Shown piece after piece: positions 32,951-41,148 of a DNA stretch of 64,000 nt (within the stretch, counting starts at the first letter, position 1; every line of letters starts with the position of its first letter). Source of the stretch: Anaerolineales bacterium. GTDB lineage: Bacteria > Chloroflexota > Anaerolineae > 4572-78 > J111. The notes under the pieces were generated by a model. The model had not been told where the DNA came from, did not search any database, and saw only the letters and a program-made list of their open reading frames with translations. Position numbers and translations under genes: made by a program. The stretch covers positions 434,001-498,000 of the forward strand of contig JABTUK010000005.1 of the NCBI GenBank assembly GCA_015075405.1, in the 5' to 3' direction.

Positions 32951-34224
32951 TGGTTTTTTGGGGATTCTTTGTTGAAATGGGCAGGGGAGCAAGGGGGCGG
33001 AGGAGCAGGGGAGGTTTCTCACCCCTGCACCCCTGCATCCCTGCACTCCTGTTGTTTATCTTGAATTTAGCGTGGCTCATCCTCATAACGGCCTGCACCG
33101 CCTCCTCCGCTGCCACTCAACCCCTTGTGGTTACCAATACGCCTACTCGACCCACCCCAACCCGTCCGCTCCCTTCCCCGGAAGTTCCCTCTGTTCCCAC
33201 CAGTTCCCTGGAGACCCCTACCCTCACGCCCTCGCCTCAGCCCCCAGCCACAAGCACGCCCATTCCCTCACCAACGCCCACCCCTGCGCCTGCGTTGCGC
33301 CAATTGACTGCCGGCGGCTGTTGTGTCCAGCCTACCTTTTCGCCCGACAGCCGGCAGGTATTGTTTATTGACAAACCCAGCCCCGACGCCGCCGTTGGCG
33401 TTTATGGCGTGAATATTGCCAACCCCCAGCCTGCGCCTGTGCTTATCAGCCCGGCGATTGGTTTTTGGAACTTTGACCGGACGATTGTAGCCGTGCCCGA
33501 AGGTAATCTGGCCCGCTTCACCCATCAAGTGACCGGCCAAAGCTGGACGGTCAACACTGGCGGCAACTGGCCCTCTTTCTCACCCGATTCCAGCCAGATC
33601 GTTTGGGTGGCGACTGACCGCGAAGGCCCTTATGACCGGCGGCAAAGCGACGTCTGGTTAGCTAATTTGGATGGTAGCAATGCCCGGATTATTCTCTCGA
33701 TTTACGGCGGCGGCCTGACCGGCTGGTTTCCCGACAGCCAGCGTATCCTGCTCACCGGCCGGGATGACCCCAACGAGGAAAAACAAACCCTGTTTGTCTA
33801 TGATCTGGTCAATGAACGCCGGACCAACCTCTTCAGTCACAAGCGGCTGCGCGGCGGCGAAATTTCGACGGGCGGCAGTTGGATTGCCTTTTTCATCTCC
33901 TTTGCCGATGAACCTACCGAAAACGGCTTGTGGCTGGTCAGCGCCGCTGGGACCACTCAACAGCAGTTAGACATCCCCCGTTTTGGCGCGTATGCCTGGC
34001 GCAATGACGACACCTTGCTGTACATTCCCATGCGCGCCCCCGATGAAACAAGCATGCAGCTGTGGGCCATTAACGCCCCCAGCGGCCAATTCCAACCTCT
34101 GACCGACCCAACCACTCTGTCCTTTTCCATCTCCAACGGCGATTGGGAGATCTCGCCCGATGGCCGGCAGGTGGTTTTTGTCAACAGCGCCGATCAAAAC
34201 ATCTGGCTCATTACCTTACCTTAA
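32950..34224 (+). CDS. Lipoprotein with a WD40-like (PD40/TolB) beta-propeller
   Basis: A lipobox LILITAC precedes a Thr/Pro-rich linker and a propeller with PD40 repeats: FSPDSRQVLFID, FSPDSSQIVWVA, WFPDSQRILLTG and ISPDGRQVVFVN. ATG 32950 overlaps the M23 stop (TGATG), so the two are coupled. The segment between the start and the hydrophobic helix (GRGARGRRSRGGFSPLHP) is encoded by a family E inverted repeat, so the original start may have been nearer the helix. It probably sits on the outer face of the membrane and acts with the M23 protein. Confidence 0.85.
   Translation: MVFWGFFVEMGRGARGRRSRGGFSPLHPCIPALLLFILNLAWLILITACTASSAATQPLVVTNTPTRPTPTRPLPSPEVPSVPTSSLETPTLTPSPQPPATSTPIPSPTPTPAPALRQLTAGGCCVQPTFSPDSRQVLFIDKPSPDAAVGVYGVNIANPQPAPVLISPAIGFWNFDRTIVAVPEGNLARFTHQVTGQSWTVNTGGNWPSFSPDSSQIVWVATDREGPYDRRQSDVWLANLDGSNARIILSIYGGGLTGWFPDSQRILLTGRDDPNEEKQTLFVYDLVNERRTNLFSHKRLRGGEISTGGSWIAFFISFADEPTENGLWLVSAAGTTQQQLDIPRFGAYAWRNDDTLLYIPMRAPDETSMQLWAINAPSGQFQPLTDPTTLSFSISNGDWEISPDGRQVVFVNSADQNIWLITLP
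32979..33052. repeat. Inverted repeat, family E (GCAGGGGAGCA), inside a signal peptide coding region
   Basis: GCAGGGGAGCAAGGGGGCGG on the left pairs with CACCCCTGCACCCCTGC-type words on the right. The same family is at 49720-49788, also inside a gene. Confidence 0.8.
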
Positions 34225-34254
34225 ACTGTCTCCGAAAAGTACTGCTTTATCCCC

Positions 34255-34283
34255 TAGACACCCCCTCTATTTTTGTCTACAAT
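34255..34283 (+). promoter_or_regulatory. Sigma-70-type promoter for the CHASE4 kinase operon
   Basis: TAGACA (34255-34260), 17-nt spacer, TACAAT (34278-34283), 32 nt before the ATG. Confidence 0.6.
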
Positions 34284-34315
34284 ATAAAAGTGTTCATCAT
34301 GAAATCGGTAAGACA

Positions 34316-36628
34316 ATGACCCTACGCCAAAAAATCCTTCTCATCATTAGTATAACTCTGGTGGGTTTGGTCACGTTACTATACTTTATCTCCCAAACGA
34401 TTTTATTAAATAGTTTTACCCAATTGGAAGATCAGGATGTGCGCCAAAATGTGCAGCGAGCCACAGCGGCGCTTCAGGATAAGCTGGCCACCCTGGATAG
34501 CATTGCCGGTGATTGGGCGCCCTGGGATGATACTTATAACTTTGTGATAGACCGGAATGAAACGTTTATCGAATCCAATTTACAAGACGCAACCCTGCTC
34601 AATTTCAATATCAATGCCATGTTGTTTTTCAATACTGCCGGCGAGCTTGTCTTTGGCAAAGCCATTGATTTGCAAACGCAAACAGCCGTAGATACGCCGC
34701 CGAGTTTGCAGGATCACCTGGCTAACAATAAACTCATTTTGAACCACACCACCCCTCAAGATGGGCTTAGCGGTCTTATTTCCCTGCCCGAAGGACCGTT
34801 GCTCTTCGCCGCGCACCCCATTGTTACGAGTAATTATAAAGGCCCTATTCACGGTACACTCGTGGTGGGTCGCTACCTGGACGCCGCCGAAATTGAAAGT
34901 TTGGCCGAGCAGACCCATTTATCTATCTCCATCCACCGCTTCGACGAGGCGCAGTTACCCCCCGATTTTCAGGCAGCGCGAGCTACCCTTACCCCGGAAA
35001 TCCCCATTTTAGTTCGTCCTCTGGATCAACAAAATGTTGCCGGCTATACCATCATAGAGGATGTTTACGGACAGCCGGCCCTGTTGTTAAAAGTAGGGCT
35101 ACCCCGCCAGATTTATGGGCAAGGTCAGACCAGTTTATTGTACTTTATGGCGTCATTTCTGGTCAGTGGGCTGGTTTTTGGGTCGGTCATCTTGCTGCTT
35201 TTGGAAAAAGGCGTTTTGTCGCGCCTGAGCCAACTCAATCTGAGCGTCAAGGCGATTGCCGCAGCCGGTAACTCGGCGGGGCGGGTTAAGGTTTTTGGCA
35301 ACGACGAACTGGCCAGCCTGAGCGAGAATATCAACAAAATGTTGATCGCTTTAGGCCAATCTGAAGAGGCATTACGCCAGGCACGCCAGGAGTTGGAAAT
35401 CCGGGTTGAAGAGCGCACGGCCGAGTTGTCAAAATCAAATACATTGTTGAAGCGAGAGATTCAAGAGCGCCAGCAAGCCGAACACGCCTTGCGCCAGAGC
35501 GAACAACACTTTCGCCACTTTGTCTCTTCTATTAGCGATCATATTTATGTAACCGAGGTAACCGAAACCGGACAGCGCCTTAATATTTATCTCTCACCTC
35601 ATGTGGAACCCTTGACCGGCTACCCTTTGGACAAGTTTATCGCCGACTGGAGCTTCTGGCCCTCAACCGTAATTCATCCCGACGACCGCGCCGCTGCCGC
35701 AGTTCAAGCGGCGCGATTGGCGCAGGGCCAGAACAGTGAGGTAGAGTATCGTCTCATCCGGGCCAACGGCGACATTATTTGGGTGCGTGATAGCGGACGG
35801 GTGGAAAGAGATCCCGTCCGCCAAAGTCTGATGGTTTATGGTCTGGTTAGTGACATCACCGAGCGCAAACAGGCGGAGGCGGCGCTGGAACTGGCCCACA
35901 ACCAGGCCCTTGAAGCCAGCCGCCTGAAGACGGAACTCCTGGCCAAAGTTAGCCATGAACTACGGACGCCCCTCGGCGCTATCTTGGGCTTTGCCGAGAT
36001 GCTGGAAGTGGACCTTTACGGACCCCTCTCCGACAAGAAACGGCAGATGACGACCAAGATCATTGACAGCACCCAATATCTGACCAGCCTGGTCAATGAA
36101 CTGCTGGACCAGGCCCAACTCGAGGCGGGTAGATTGAAGTTGAACAGCCGGCCCTTTACCCCGACTGACTTGGTTAACAACACCCTGGCCAGGATGAACG
36201 TGTTAGCTCAGGCCAAAGGGCTAAGCCTGACCGCTGAGATTGACCCTGATATGCCGGCCATGCTCCAGGGTGACGCGCCCCGGCTGCAACAAATTTTGGT
36301 CAACCTGATCAGTAATTCCATCAAATTCACTCCGGCAGGTGAGGTACGGGTGCGTCTCTACTGTCCCGATGCCGACCATTGGGCGCTGCAAGTTTCCGAT
36401 ACCGGCTCCGGCATTCCCAAAGAGGCTCAGGGTTATATTTTTGAACCGTTCCGCCAGGTGGATGGCTCGATGACGCGGGCACAAGCCGGCACGGGGTTGG
36501 GGCTGTCTATTGTTAAACAATTAACCACGCTGATGAGAGGCGAGATTACCTTAGAAAGTGAGGTTGGGCAGGGGAGCACCTTCACCATTTCCCTCCCGCT
36601 GGAACCCATCCAGGAGCAAATAGCATGA
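34316..36628 (+). CDS. CHASE4-HAMP-PAS sensor histidine kinase
   Basis: This 770-residue membrane kinase has TM1 (ILLIISITLVGLVTLLYFIS), an extracellular CHASE4 domain (GDWAPWDDTYNFV, then FIESNLQ), TM2 (about 275-297), HAMP, a coiled coil, a PAS domain with PAC end (EYRLIRANGDIIWVRDSG), HisKA with the phospho-His in KVSHELRTPLG, and HATPase (NLISNSIKFTP, DTGSGIP, GTGLGLSI). ATG 34316 is chosen because the promoter at 34255 excludes an earlier in-frame start at 34160, which would overlap the previous gene. The stop overlaps the first receiver gene (ATGA). Confidence 0.93.
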   Translation: MTLRQKILLIISITLVGLVTLLYFISQTILLNSFTQLEDQDVRQNVQRATAALQDKLATLDSIAGDWAPWDDTYNFVIDRNETFIESNLQDATLLNFNINAMLFFNTAGELVFGKAIDLQTQTAVDTPPSLQDHLANNKLILNHTTPQDGLSGLISLPEGPLLFAAHPIVTSNYKGPIHGTLVVGRYLDAAEIESLAEQTHLSISIHRFDEAQLPPDFQAARATLTPEIPILVRPLDQQNVAGYTIIEDVYGQPALLLKVGLPRQIYGQGQTSLLYFMASFLVSGLVFGSVILLLLEKGVLSRLSQLNLSVKAIAAAGNSAGRVKVFGNDELASLSENINKMLIALGQSEEALRQARQELEIRVEERTAELSKSNTLLKREIQERQQAEHALRQSEQHFRHFVSSISDHIYVTEVTETGQRLNIYLSPHVEPLTGYPLDKFIADWSFWPSTVIHPDDRAAAAVQAARLAQGQNSEVEYRLIRANGDIIWVRDSGRVERDPVRQSLMVYGLVSDITERKQAEAALELAHNQALEASRLKTELLAKVSHELRTPLGAILGFAEMLEVDLYGPLSDKKRQMTTKIIDSTQYLTSLVNELLDQAQLEAGRLKLNSRPFTPTDLVNNTLARMNVLAQAKGLSLTAEIDPDMPAMLQGDAPRLQQILVNLISNSIKFTPAGEVRVRLYCPDADHWALQVSDTGSGIPKEAQGYIFEPFRQVDGSMTRAQAGTGLGLSIVKQLTTLMRGEITLESEVGQGSTFTISLPLEPIQEQIA

Positions 36629-37005
36629 CCAATCCATTGGCTTTGATTATCGAAGATGACCCCTATCAAGCTACCATCTTTGCCGAAGCTTTACAGATAG
36701 CCGAGTTTGAAACCCAAATTGTTCAGGATGGCCAGGCTGCTCTGACCCAACTGACCACAATCACGCCTGCGGTGGTAATCTTAGACCTCCACCTGCCCCA
36801 GGTTTCAGGCCAGACGGTTCTGCAACAAATTCGGGCTGACAAGCGGCTGGCTAAAACGCGGGTCTTACTGGCCACTGCCGATGCGCTCCTGGCCGAAACG
36901 CTGCAAGAGCAAGCCGACCTGGTGCTGCTCAAACCCATCAGTTTCCACCAGTTGCGTGATTTGGCTAAACGTCTGCGTCCACCTGACATTACCGGCTTAG
37001 ATTAA
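36625..37005 (+). CDS. Stand-alone response-regulator receiver protein
   Basis: This 126-residue REC-only protein has an acidic pair IIEDDP, a phospho-acceptor Asp in VVILDLHLPQVSG, a Thr/Ser switch in LLATADA and the Lys in LLKPIS. It is translationally coupled to the CHASE4 kinase (4-bp overlap) and is surely its substrate. It has no output domain and may pass phosphate on or act by protein contact. Confidence 0.93.
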   Translation: MTNPLALIIEDDPYQATIFAEALQIAEFETQIVQDGQAALTQLTTITPAVVILDLHLPQVSGQTVLQQIRADKRLAKTRVLLATADALLAETLQEQADLVLLKPISFHQLRDLAKRLRPPDITGLD

Positions 37006-37017
37006 TGGAGAAATAGT

Positions 37018-37407
37018 ATGACCGACATGCCTGCGGACAAAAACCCCCTGGCCTTGATTATCGAGGACAATGAAGCCGTAGCAGAGATCTTCCAAACAGC
37101 TTTAGAGCGGGCAAATTTTGAAATTGAACTCATGCGAGATGGTCGGACCGCTTTAGACCGGTTGGCTATGGTCACGCCTGCGCTGGTTCTCTTGGACTTG
37201 CATTTGCCGCACGTCTCAGGCCAGGTGATGCTCCGTTACATTCGGACAGAGGAGCGGCTGGACAAGACGATAGTTATATTGGCTACGGCTGATGTGCTTA
37301 AATCTGAAAATCTTAAGGAAGAAGCAGATTTTGTCCTGGTCAAACCTTTTGGTTTCATCCAACTGCACGAATTAGCCAAACAAATACGCGCTTCTTTATC
37401 CACCTAA
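37018..37407 (+). CDS. Second stand-alone receiver protein (paralogue)
   Basis: This 129-residue REC-only protein has the same motifs: IIEDNE, VLLDLHLPHVSG, LATADV and LVKPFG. It is clearly a tandem duplicate of the preceding gene, 12 bp downstream. One kinase with two receivers suggests a branched or phosphate-sink arrangement. Confidence 0.93.
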   Translation: MTDMPADKNPLALIIEDNEAVAEIFQTALERANFEIELMRDGRTALDRLAMVTPALVLLDLHLPHVSGQVMLRYIRTEERLDKTIVILATADVLKSENLKEEADFVLVKPFGFIQLHELAKQIRASLST

Positions 37408-37434
37408 ATATTTCAAACTGCCCGCTGTCGTGGG

Positions 37435-37944
37435 CTAATCCTCCACCGTCAGCATCTGCCGGTATTGACCCCGGTAATACAGCAGCGGGTTGGCCGGGTT
37501 TTCCTGGTGGTATAGGCCAATTACCTGCCCCATCACAATCCAATGGTCGCCGCCTTCTAAATATTCAATGGTGCGGCAGGCAATAGCCCCAATCGCGCCT
37601 TCGAGGCGGGGAGTCCCCAGCCAGGGGCTAAACGCAAAGGGGGGTGGTTCAGGCGCGTGCCATAGATTGGCAAAATAGTTGGATAAATCTTGCTGCGTCT
37701 CGTTCAAAATATTGATCGAAAATCCTTCGGCCCGGCGCAGAAAGGCCATCAGGTGGGCCTCTTTCTGCACGCAGACCAGCACCAGCATTGGCTCCAAAGA
37801 AACAGAGGCAACAGCATTGGCCGTCATCCCGTATATTTCTCCCTCAACTTCTACGGCCACCACTGTTACCCCGGTGGCAAACAACCCAAGGGTGTTCCGA
37901 AAGGTCCGGCTATCAAGGGTACCATCTTCTGTAAGTTTGGTCAC
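37435..37944 (-). CDS. Flavin reductase domain protein
   Basis: This 169-residue FMN-binding split-barrel protein has RNTLGLFATGVTVVAV, GMTANAVASVSLEP, LVLVCVQKEA and the late DHWIVMGQV strand with the conserved His. It is typical of short-chain NAD(P)H:flavin reductases that feed FMNH2 to two-component monooxygenases. GAGGTAAA precedes ATG 37944. The partner is not adjacent; the LLM protein at 27778 is one possibility. Confidence 0.92.
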   Translation of the reverse strand: MTKLTEDGTLDSRTFRNTLGLFATGVTVVAVEVEGEIYGMTANAVASVSLEPMLVLVCVQKEAHLMAFLRRAEGFSINILNETQQDLSNYFANLWHAPEPPPFAFSPWLGTPRLEGAIGAIACRTIEYLEGGDHWIVMGQVIGLYHQENPANPLLYYRGQYRQMLTVED

Positions 37945-38048
37945 ATTTTACCTCAATCATAGTAGAGTCGAAGGCCAATTATAGCACAGATTACAACCAG
38001 GCCCAAGGCGTATTTTTTTCTTGCCCAAATCTGTAACTATTCAGCCTC

Positions 38049-38143
38049 CATGTCATTTCGAAGCCGTAGGTCGAGAAATCTCCTGGGCCCAATCCGTAAA
38101 AGTAAGGTTATAGAGGATTTCTCCCTTCGGTCGAAATGACAGG
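38049..38143. repeat. Dispersed inverted repeat, TGTCATTTCGA family
   Basis: TGTCATTTCGAAGCCG and GAGAAATCTCC on the left are matched by GGATTTCTCC and TCGAAATGACA on the right. It lies between the divergent flavin reductase and molybdopterin-binding genes. Confidence 0.85.
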
Positions 38144-38194
38144 GTTGAGCAGTTACCCAAATCCAAACAAAAGCATGGCATGCTGACAGAGTTG

Positions 38195-38203
38195 TGCTAT
38201 AAT
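38195..38203 (+). promoter_or_regulatory. Extended -10 promoter, probably leaderless transcript
   Basis: TGC-TATAAT (TATAAT at 38198-38203) ends 7 nt before ATG 38211. Transcription should therefore begin at or next to the start codon, and no SD is visible. No good -35 is present. Confidence 0.5.
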
Positions 38204-38210
38204 TTTTGCC

Positions 38211-39182
38211 ATGAAAGTTGCCCAGGTTCCCCTCGCTCAAGCGGTTGGACATATTTTGCTTCACCATCAAGCCGGCCCGGATGGCCGAAAAGCCCTTAAA
38301 AAAGGCCAGCGTCTAACCCCGGCAGATATTTCGCTGCTGCAAGAATTGGGCCGGGAACAGGTTTTTGTAGCTATTTTAGACCACGACGACCTTGACGAAA
38401 ATGAAGCCGCCCGCCGTTTGGGCCAGGCGATGCTGAGCCACGGCCTGGCCGCCTCCAGCGCCACCACTGGCCGGGTGAATCTCATCGCCACCATAAACGG
38501 CTTACTCAAGGTCAATGTGGAGAACTTGCTCACCTTTAACGACATCCCCGGCATTACCCTGGCCACCCTACCGGCCAACACCACCGTCCAGCCAAAAACT
38601 ATGGTCGGCACCCTCAAAATCATCCCTTACGGCGTCCCGCAAACCAGCGTGGCGGCGGCTGAAGCCAGGGCCATTGACTCCCAACTGGTGACGGTCAAAC
38701 CCTTTGTGGTCAGTCGGGCCGTCCTCATCACCACCGGCAGCGCCGAAGCCAGGGAAAAAGTAGTTGAAGGCTTCACCCCGGCCCTGCGCGACCGGCTGGC
38801 CGGCTACAACACCGAACTCATCGCCGGCCCTTACGTGCCCGAAGATGAAGCCGAAATCGGCGAAGCTTTGCAATGGGCTTTGGGCAGCGGCGCGCAGATG
38901 ATTCTGATCGCCGGGGAAACCTCGATTATGGACGAAGACGATATAACGCCCCGCGCCATTAAGGCGGTCGGCGGCGAGATTACCCATTATGGCATGCCGG
39001 TCGAGCCGGGCAATTTGATGCTGCTGGCCTACCGAGGAAACGTACCGATTGTGGGCGCGCCCGGCTGCGCCAAAAGCAAAAGCTACAACGTGGTAGATAT
39101 GGTTCTGCCGCGCTTGGCCGCCGGGGAACGGCTGACCCGCCGCGATTTGGTGGCGCTCGGTCACGGGGGTCTGCTCAAATGA
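38211..39182 (+). CDS. Molybdopterin-binding domain protein (MoeA/MogA-fold)
   Basis: This 323-residue protein begins MKVAQVPLAQAVGHILLHH, the MoeA-like N-terminal strand pattern. It continues into a MoCF-biosynthesis fold with RAVLITTGSAEA, LIAGETSIMDEDDI and GAPGCAKSKS, where a G-G-[ST] pocket is expected. It is shorter than MoeA and lacks the MoeA C-terminal domain, so it matches the stand-alone 'molybdopterin-binding protein' group whose exact role is not settled. It may be translated from a leaderless mRNA. Confidence 0.85.
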   Translation: MKVAQVPLAQAVGHILLHHQAGPDGRKALKKGQRLTPADISLLQELGREQVFVAILDHDDLDENEAARRLGQAMLSHGLAASSATTGRVNLIATINGLLKVNVENLLTFNDIPGITLATLPANTTVQPKTMVGTLKIIPYGVPQTSVAAAEARAIDSQLVTVKPFVVSRAVLITTGSAEAREKVVEGFTPALRDRLAGYNTELIAGPYVPEDEAEIGEALQWALGSGAQMILIAGETSIMDEDDITPRAIKAVGGEITHYGMPVEPGNLMLLAYRGNVPIVGAPGCAKSKSYNVVDMVLPRLAAGERLTRRDLVALGHGGLLK

Positions 39183-39201
39183 GCGCGGCCGGAGTGTCAA
39201 T

Positions 39202-41148
39202 TTGAAGCGGCGGCGCGGCGCAATGAGTCTTGGTAGATCCAATTTCCGAGGAGTGAGGCACGCCTACGTGCCAAACGGAGCCGCACGAGGGTGTGCTCGC
39301 TCCCCAAATTTGGATCTACTGAGTCTGATCTGGCTGATGCTGACGGCTTGGTTACTGTTGGCCTGCCAGACCCAACCCAACCAGATTTTTATCGAGGTGG
39401 ATGGCGGGCGGCAAAGCCTGACCACCCAGGCCGCCACTGTGCGTGAGGCGCTGGCCGAAGCCAAAGTGGAGTTGGGTGCGCTGGACCGGGTTAAGCCCGA
39501 TCTGTACACTCAACTGGAGCCGGGATTGGTGATTGTGGTCACGCGGGTCAAGGAGGAGATTGAAATCGAGCGGGAAGTCATTCCCTTTGAGCGCCGGACC
39601 GTCACCAATGAAGCCTTGGCGACGGGCGAAACTCGTATTTCTCAACTGGGCGTTAATGGTGAAGACGAAATTTCAATTCGGGTGGTTTATGAAAATGGGG
39701 TAGAAGTAAGCCGGACCGAGGTATCACGCAGCACGGTCATCCAGCCGTCGCCGGAGATTTTGGTGGTGGGGCCGCAAGGGGAACTGCCATCCACCCCCAT
39801 TGACGGCACCATTGCCTATATTGCCAATGGCAACGCCTGGCTCATGCGCGACAGCAGCGGCAGCCGCCGCCCCCTGACCACCAGCGGCGACCTGGATGGC
39901 CGGGTCTTTAGCCTGGCCCCCGATGGCCGCCAACTAATCTACACCCGCGCCTTGACCGACGAGATCGAGTTGCCGCTCAACGAAATGTGGCTGGCTTCGA
40001 CTACGATTGTGGGCGAGGCGGCTATTACGGTGGGGCTGCAAGGCGTGCTGTATGCCGAGTGGTCGCCGGTGATTAGCCAGCCGCTCATTGCTTACAGCAC
40101 CGCTGAGCGCACGGTCAGCTCACCCGGCTGGCGGGCCAATAACGACCTGTGGCTGTATGCGCCTTCTCGCCCCCCGGTCAGTGGCGAAGCCCGGCGCAAA
40201 GCCGTCGAGGTGATCCCGCCCAACACCCAGGGCTTGTACCCCTGGTGGGGCACTACCTTTGCCTGGTCGCCGGATGGGACTCGTCTGGCCTACGCTCGCG
40301 CCGACCAGATTGGGGTGATTGAATTAAATAGGGACCAGCCGATCAGTTCGACCGTCACCCCGCTGGTTGATTTTGCGCCGCTGCAAACCTTCAGCGAGTG
40401 GGTGTGGGTTCCCGGCCTGAGCTGGTCGCCCGATGGACAATTTCTGGCGGCTACGGTCCACGGCGAACCCCTGGCCAACGAACCGGCTGAGGAAAGCCAG
40501 GTGTTTGATTTGTGGCTCATCGGCGTGGCTAACGGTCTTTCAGCCAAAGTGGGCCGGCAGGTAGGCATGTGGGCCAACCCGGCCTGGGGCCAGAACGGGA
40601 TCGCTTTTGGGATGGCAACTGATCCCCTCCAATCGGCCACCAGCCGTTACTTTATTCAACTGATGGATCGAGATGGCAGCAACAAACGCCAACTTTTCCC
40701 CTTTCGCGAAGAGTTGGGGGTGCAACTGCCGGAACTGGTTTGGTCGGCTCAAGGCGATACCCTGCTCTTTACTTACAACGGAAATTTGTATATGATTGAA
40801 AGTAACGGCGCGCCACCCCGGCAGCTCACCGCCGACGGTCAGGCCAGCCATCCGCAGTGGGTGGCCGCCGCGCCGTTGATTACCAGCGTCACCACTCCCA
40901 GCACTATCACCACCAGCACAATCACCCTAACAACGCCGGTGAGTCCACCCCAAACTATTTCAGCCACCTCTTCACCAGAAAGAGAGGCAACAATGACGCT
41001 GCCCAACCCAATGACAACTATGACGCCGACTGTAACTTTAACCAACACCCCCATACCCCTGGTCACTGCCACCCCCCCAGTCACTCAGACAGCAACCTTA
41101 ACCCCCTCGTTCGAGCTTGAAGAAAACAAAGGAACTCCTGCCCCGTGA
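39202..41148 (+). CDS. G5-domain lipoprotein with WD40-like beta-propeller
   Basis: A lipobox WLLLACQ is followed by a DUF348-like ubiquitin-fold strand (VDGGRQSLTTQAATVREAL), a G5 domain (EIEREVIPFERRT ... YENGVEVSR) and a long propeller (SLAPDGRQLIYTR, WSPDGTRLAYAR, WSPDGQFLAATV). A Thr/Pro-rich tail follows. G5 and DUF348 occur in cell-wall-binding proteins. The start region (residues about 12-40) is encoded by a family M repeat, so the true start is unclear and a shorter protein beginning near MLTAWLLLAC (about 39337) is possible. The stop overlaps the GTG of the hybrid kinase. Confidence 0.85.
   Translation: MKRRRGAMSLGRSNFRGVRHAYVPNGAARGCARSPNLDLLSLIWLMLTAWLLLACQTQPNQIFIEVDGGRQSLTTQAATVREALAEAKVELGALDRVKPDLYTQLEPGLVIVVTRVKEEIEIEREVIPFERRTVTNEALATGETRISQLGVNGEDEISIRVVYENGVEVSRTEVSRSTVIQPSPEILVVGPQGELPSTPIDGTIAYIANGNAWLMRDSSGSRRPLTTSGDLDGRVFSLAPDGRQLIYTRALTDEIELPLNEMWLASTTIVGEAAITVGLQGVLYAEWSPVISQPLIAYSTAERTVSSPGWRANNDLWLYAPSRPPVSGEARRKAVEVIPPNTQGLYPWWGTTFAWSPDGTRLAYARADQIGVIELNRDQPISSTVTPLVDFAPLQTFSEWVWVPGLSWSPDGQFLAATVHGEPLANEPAEESQVFDLWLIGVANGLSAKVGRQVGMWANPAWGQNGIAFGMATDPLQSATSRYFIQLMDRDGSNKRQLFPFREELGVQLPELVWSAQGDTLLFTYNGNLYMIESNGAPPRQLTADGQASHPQWVAAAPLITSVTTPSTITTSTITLTTPVSPPQTISATSSPEREATMTLPNPMTTMTPTVTLTNTPIPLVTATPPVTQTATLTPSFELEENKGTPAP
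39234..39318. repeat. Family M repeat inside the 5' end of the G5 lipoprotein gene
   Basis: The 85-bp element is bounded by TAGATCCAATTT and AAATTTGGATCTA. Its core CACGCCTACGTGCC-AAACGGAGCCGCACG matches 12275-12364. Its length is not a multiple of three. Confidence 0.85.
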
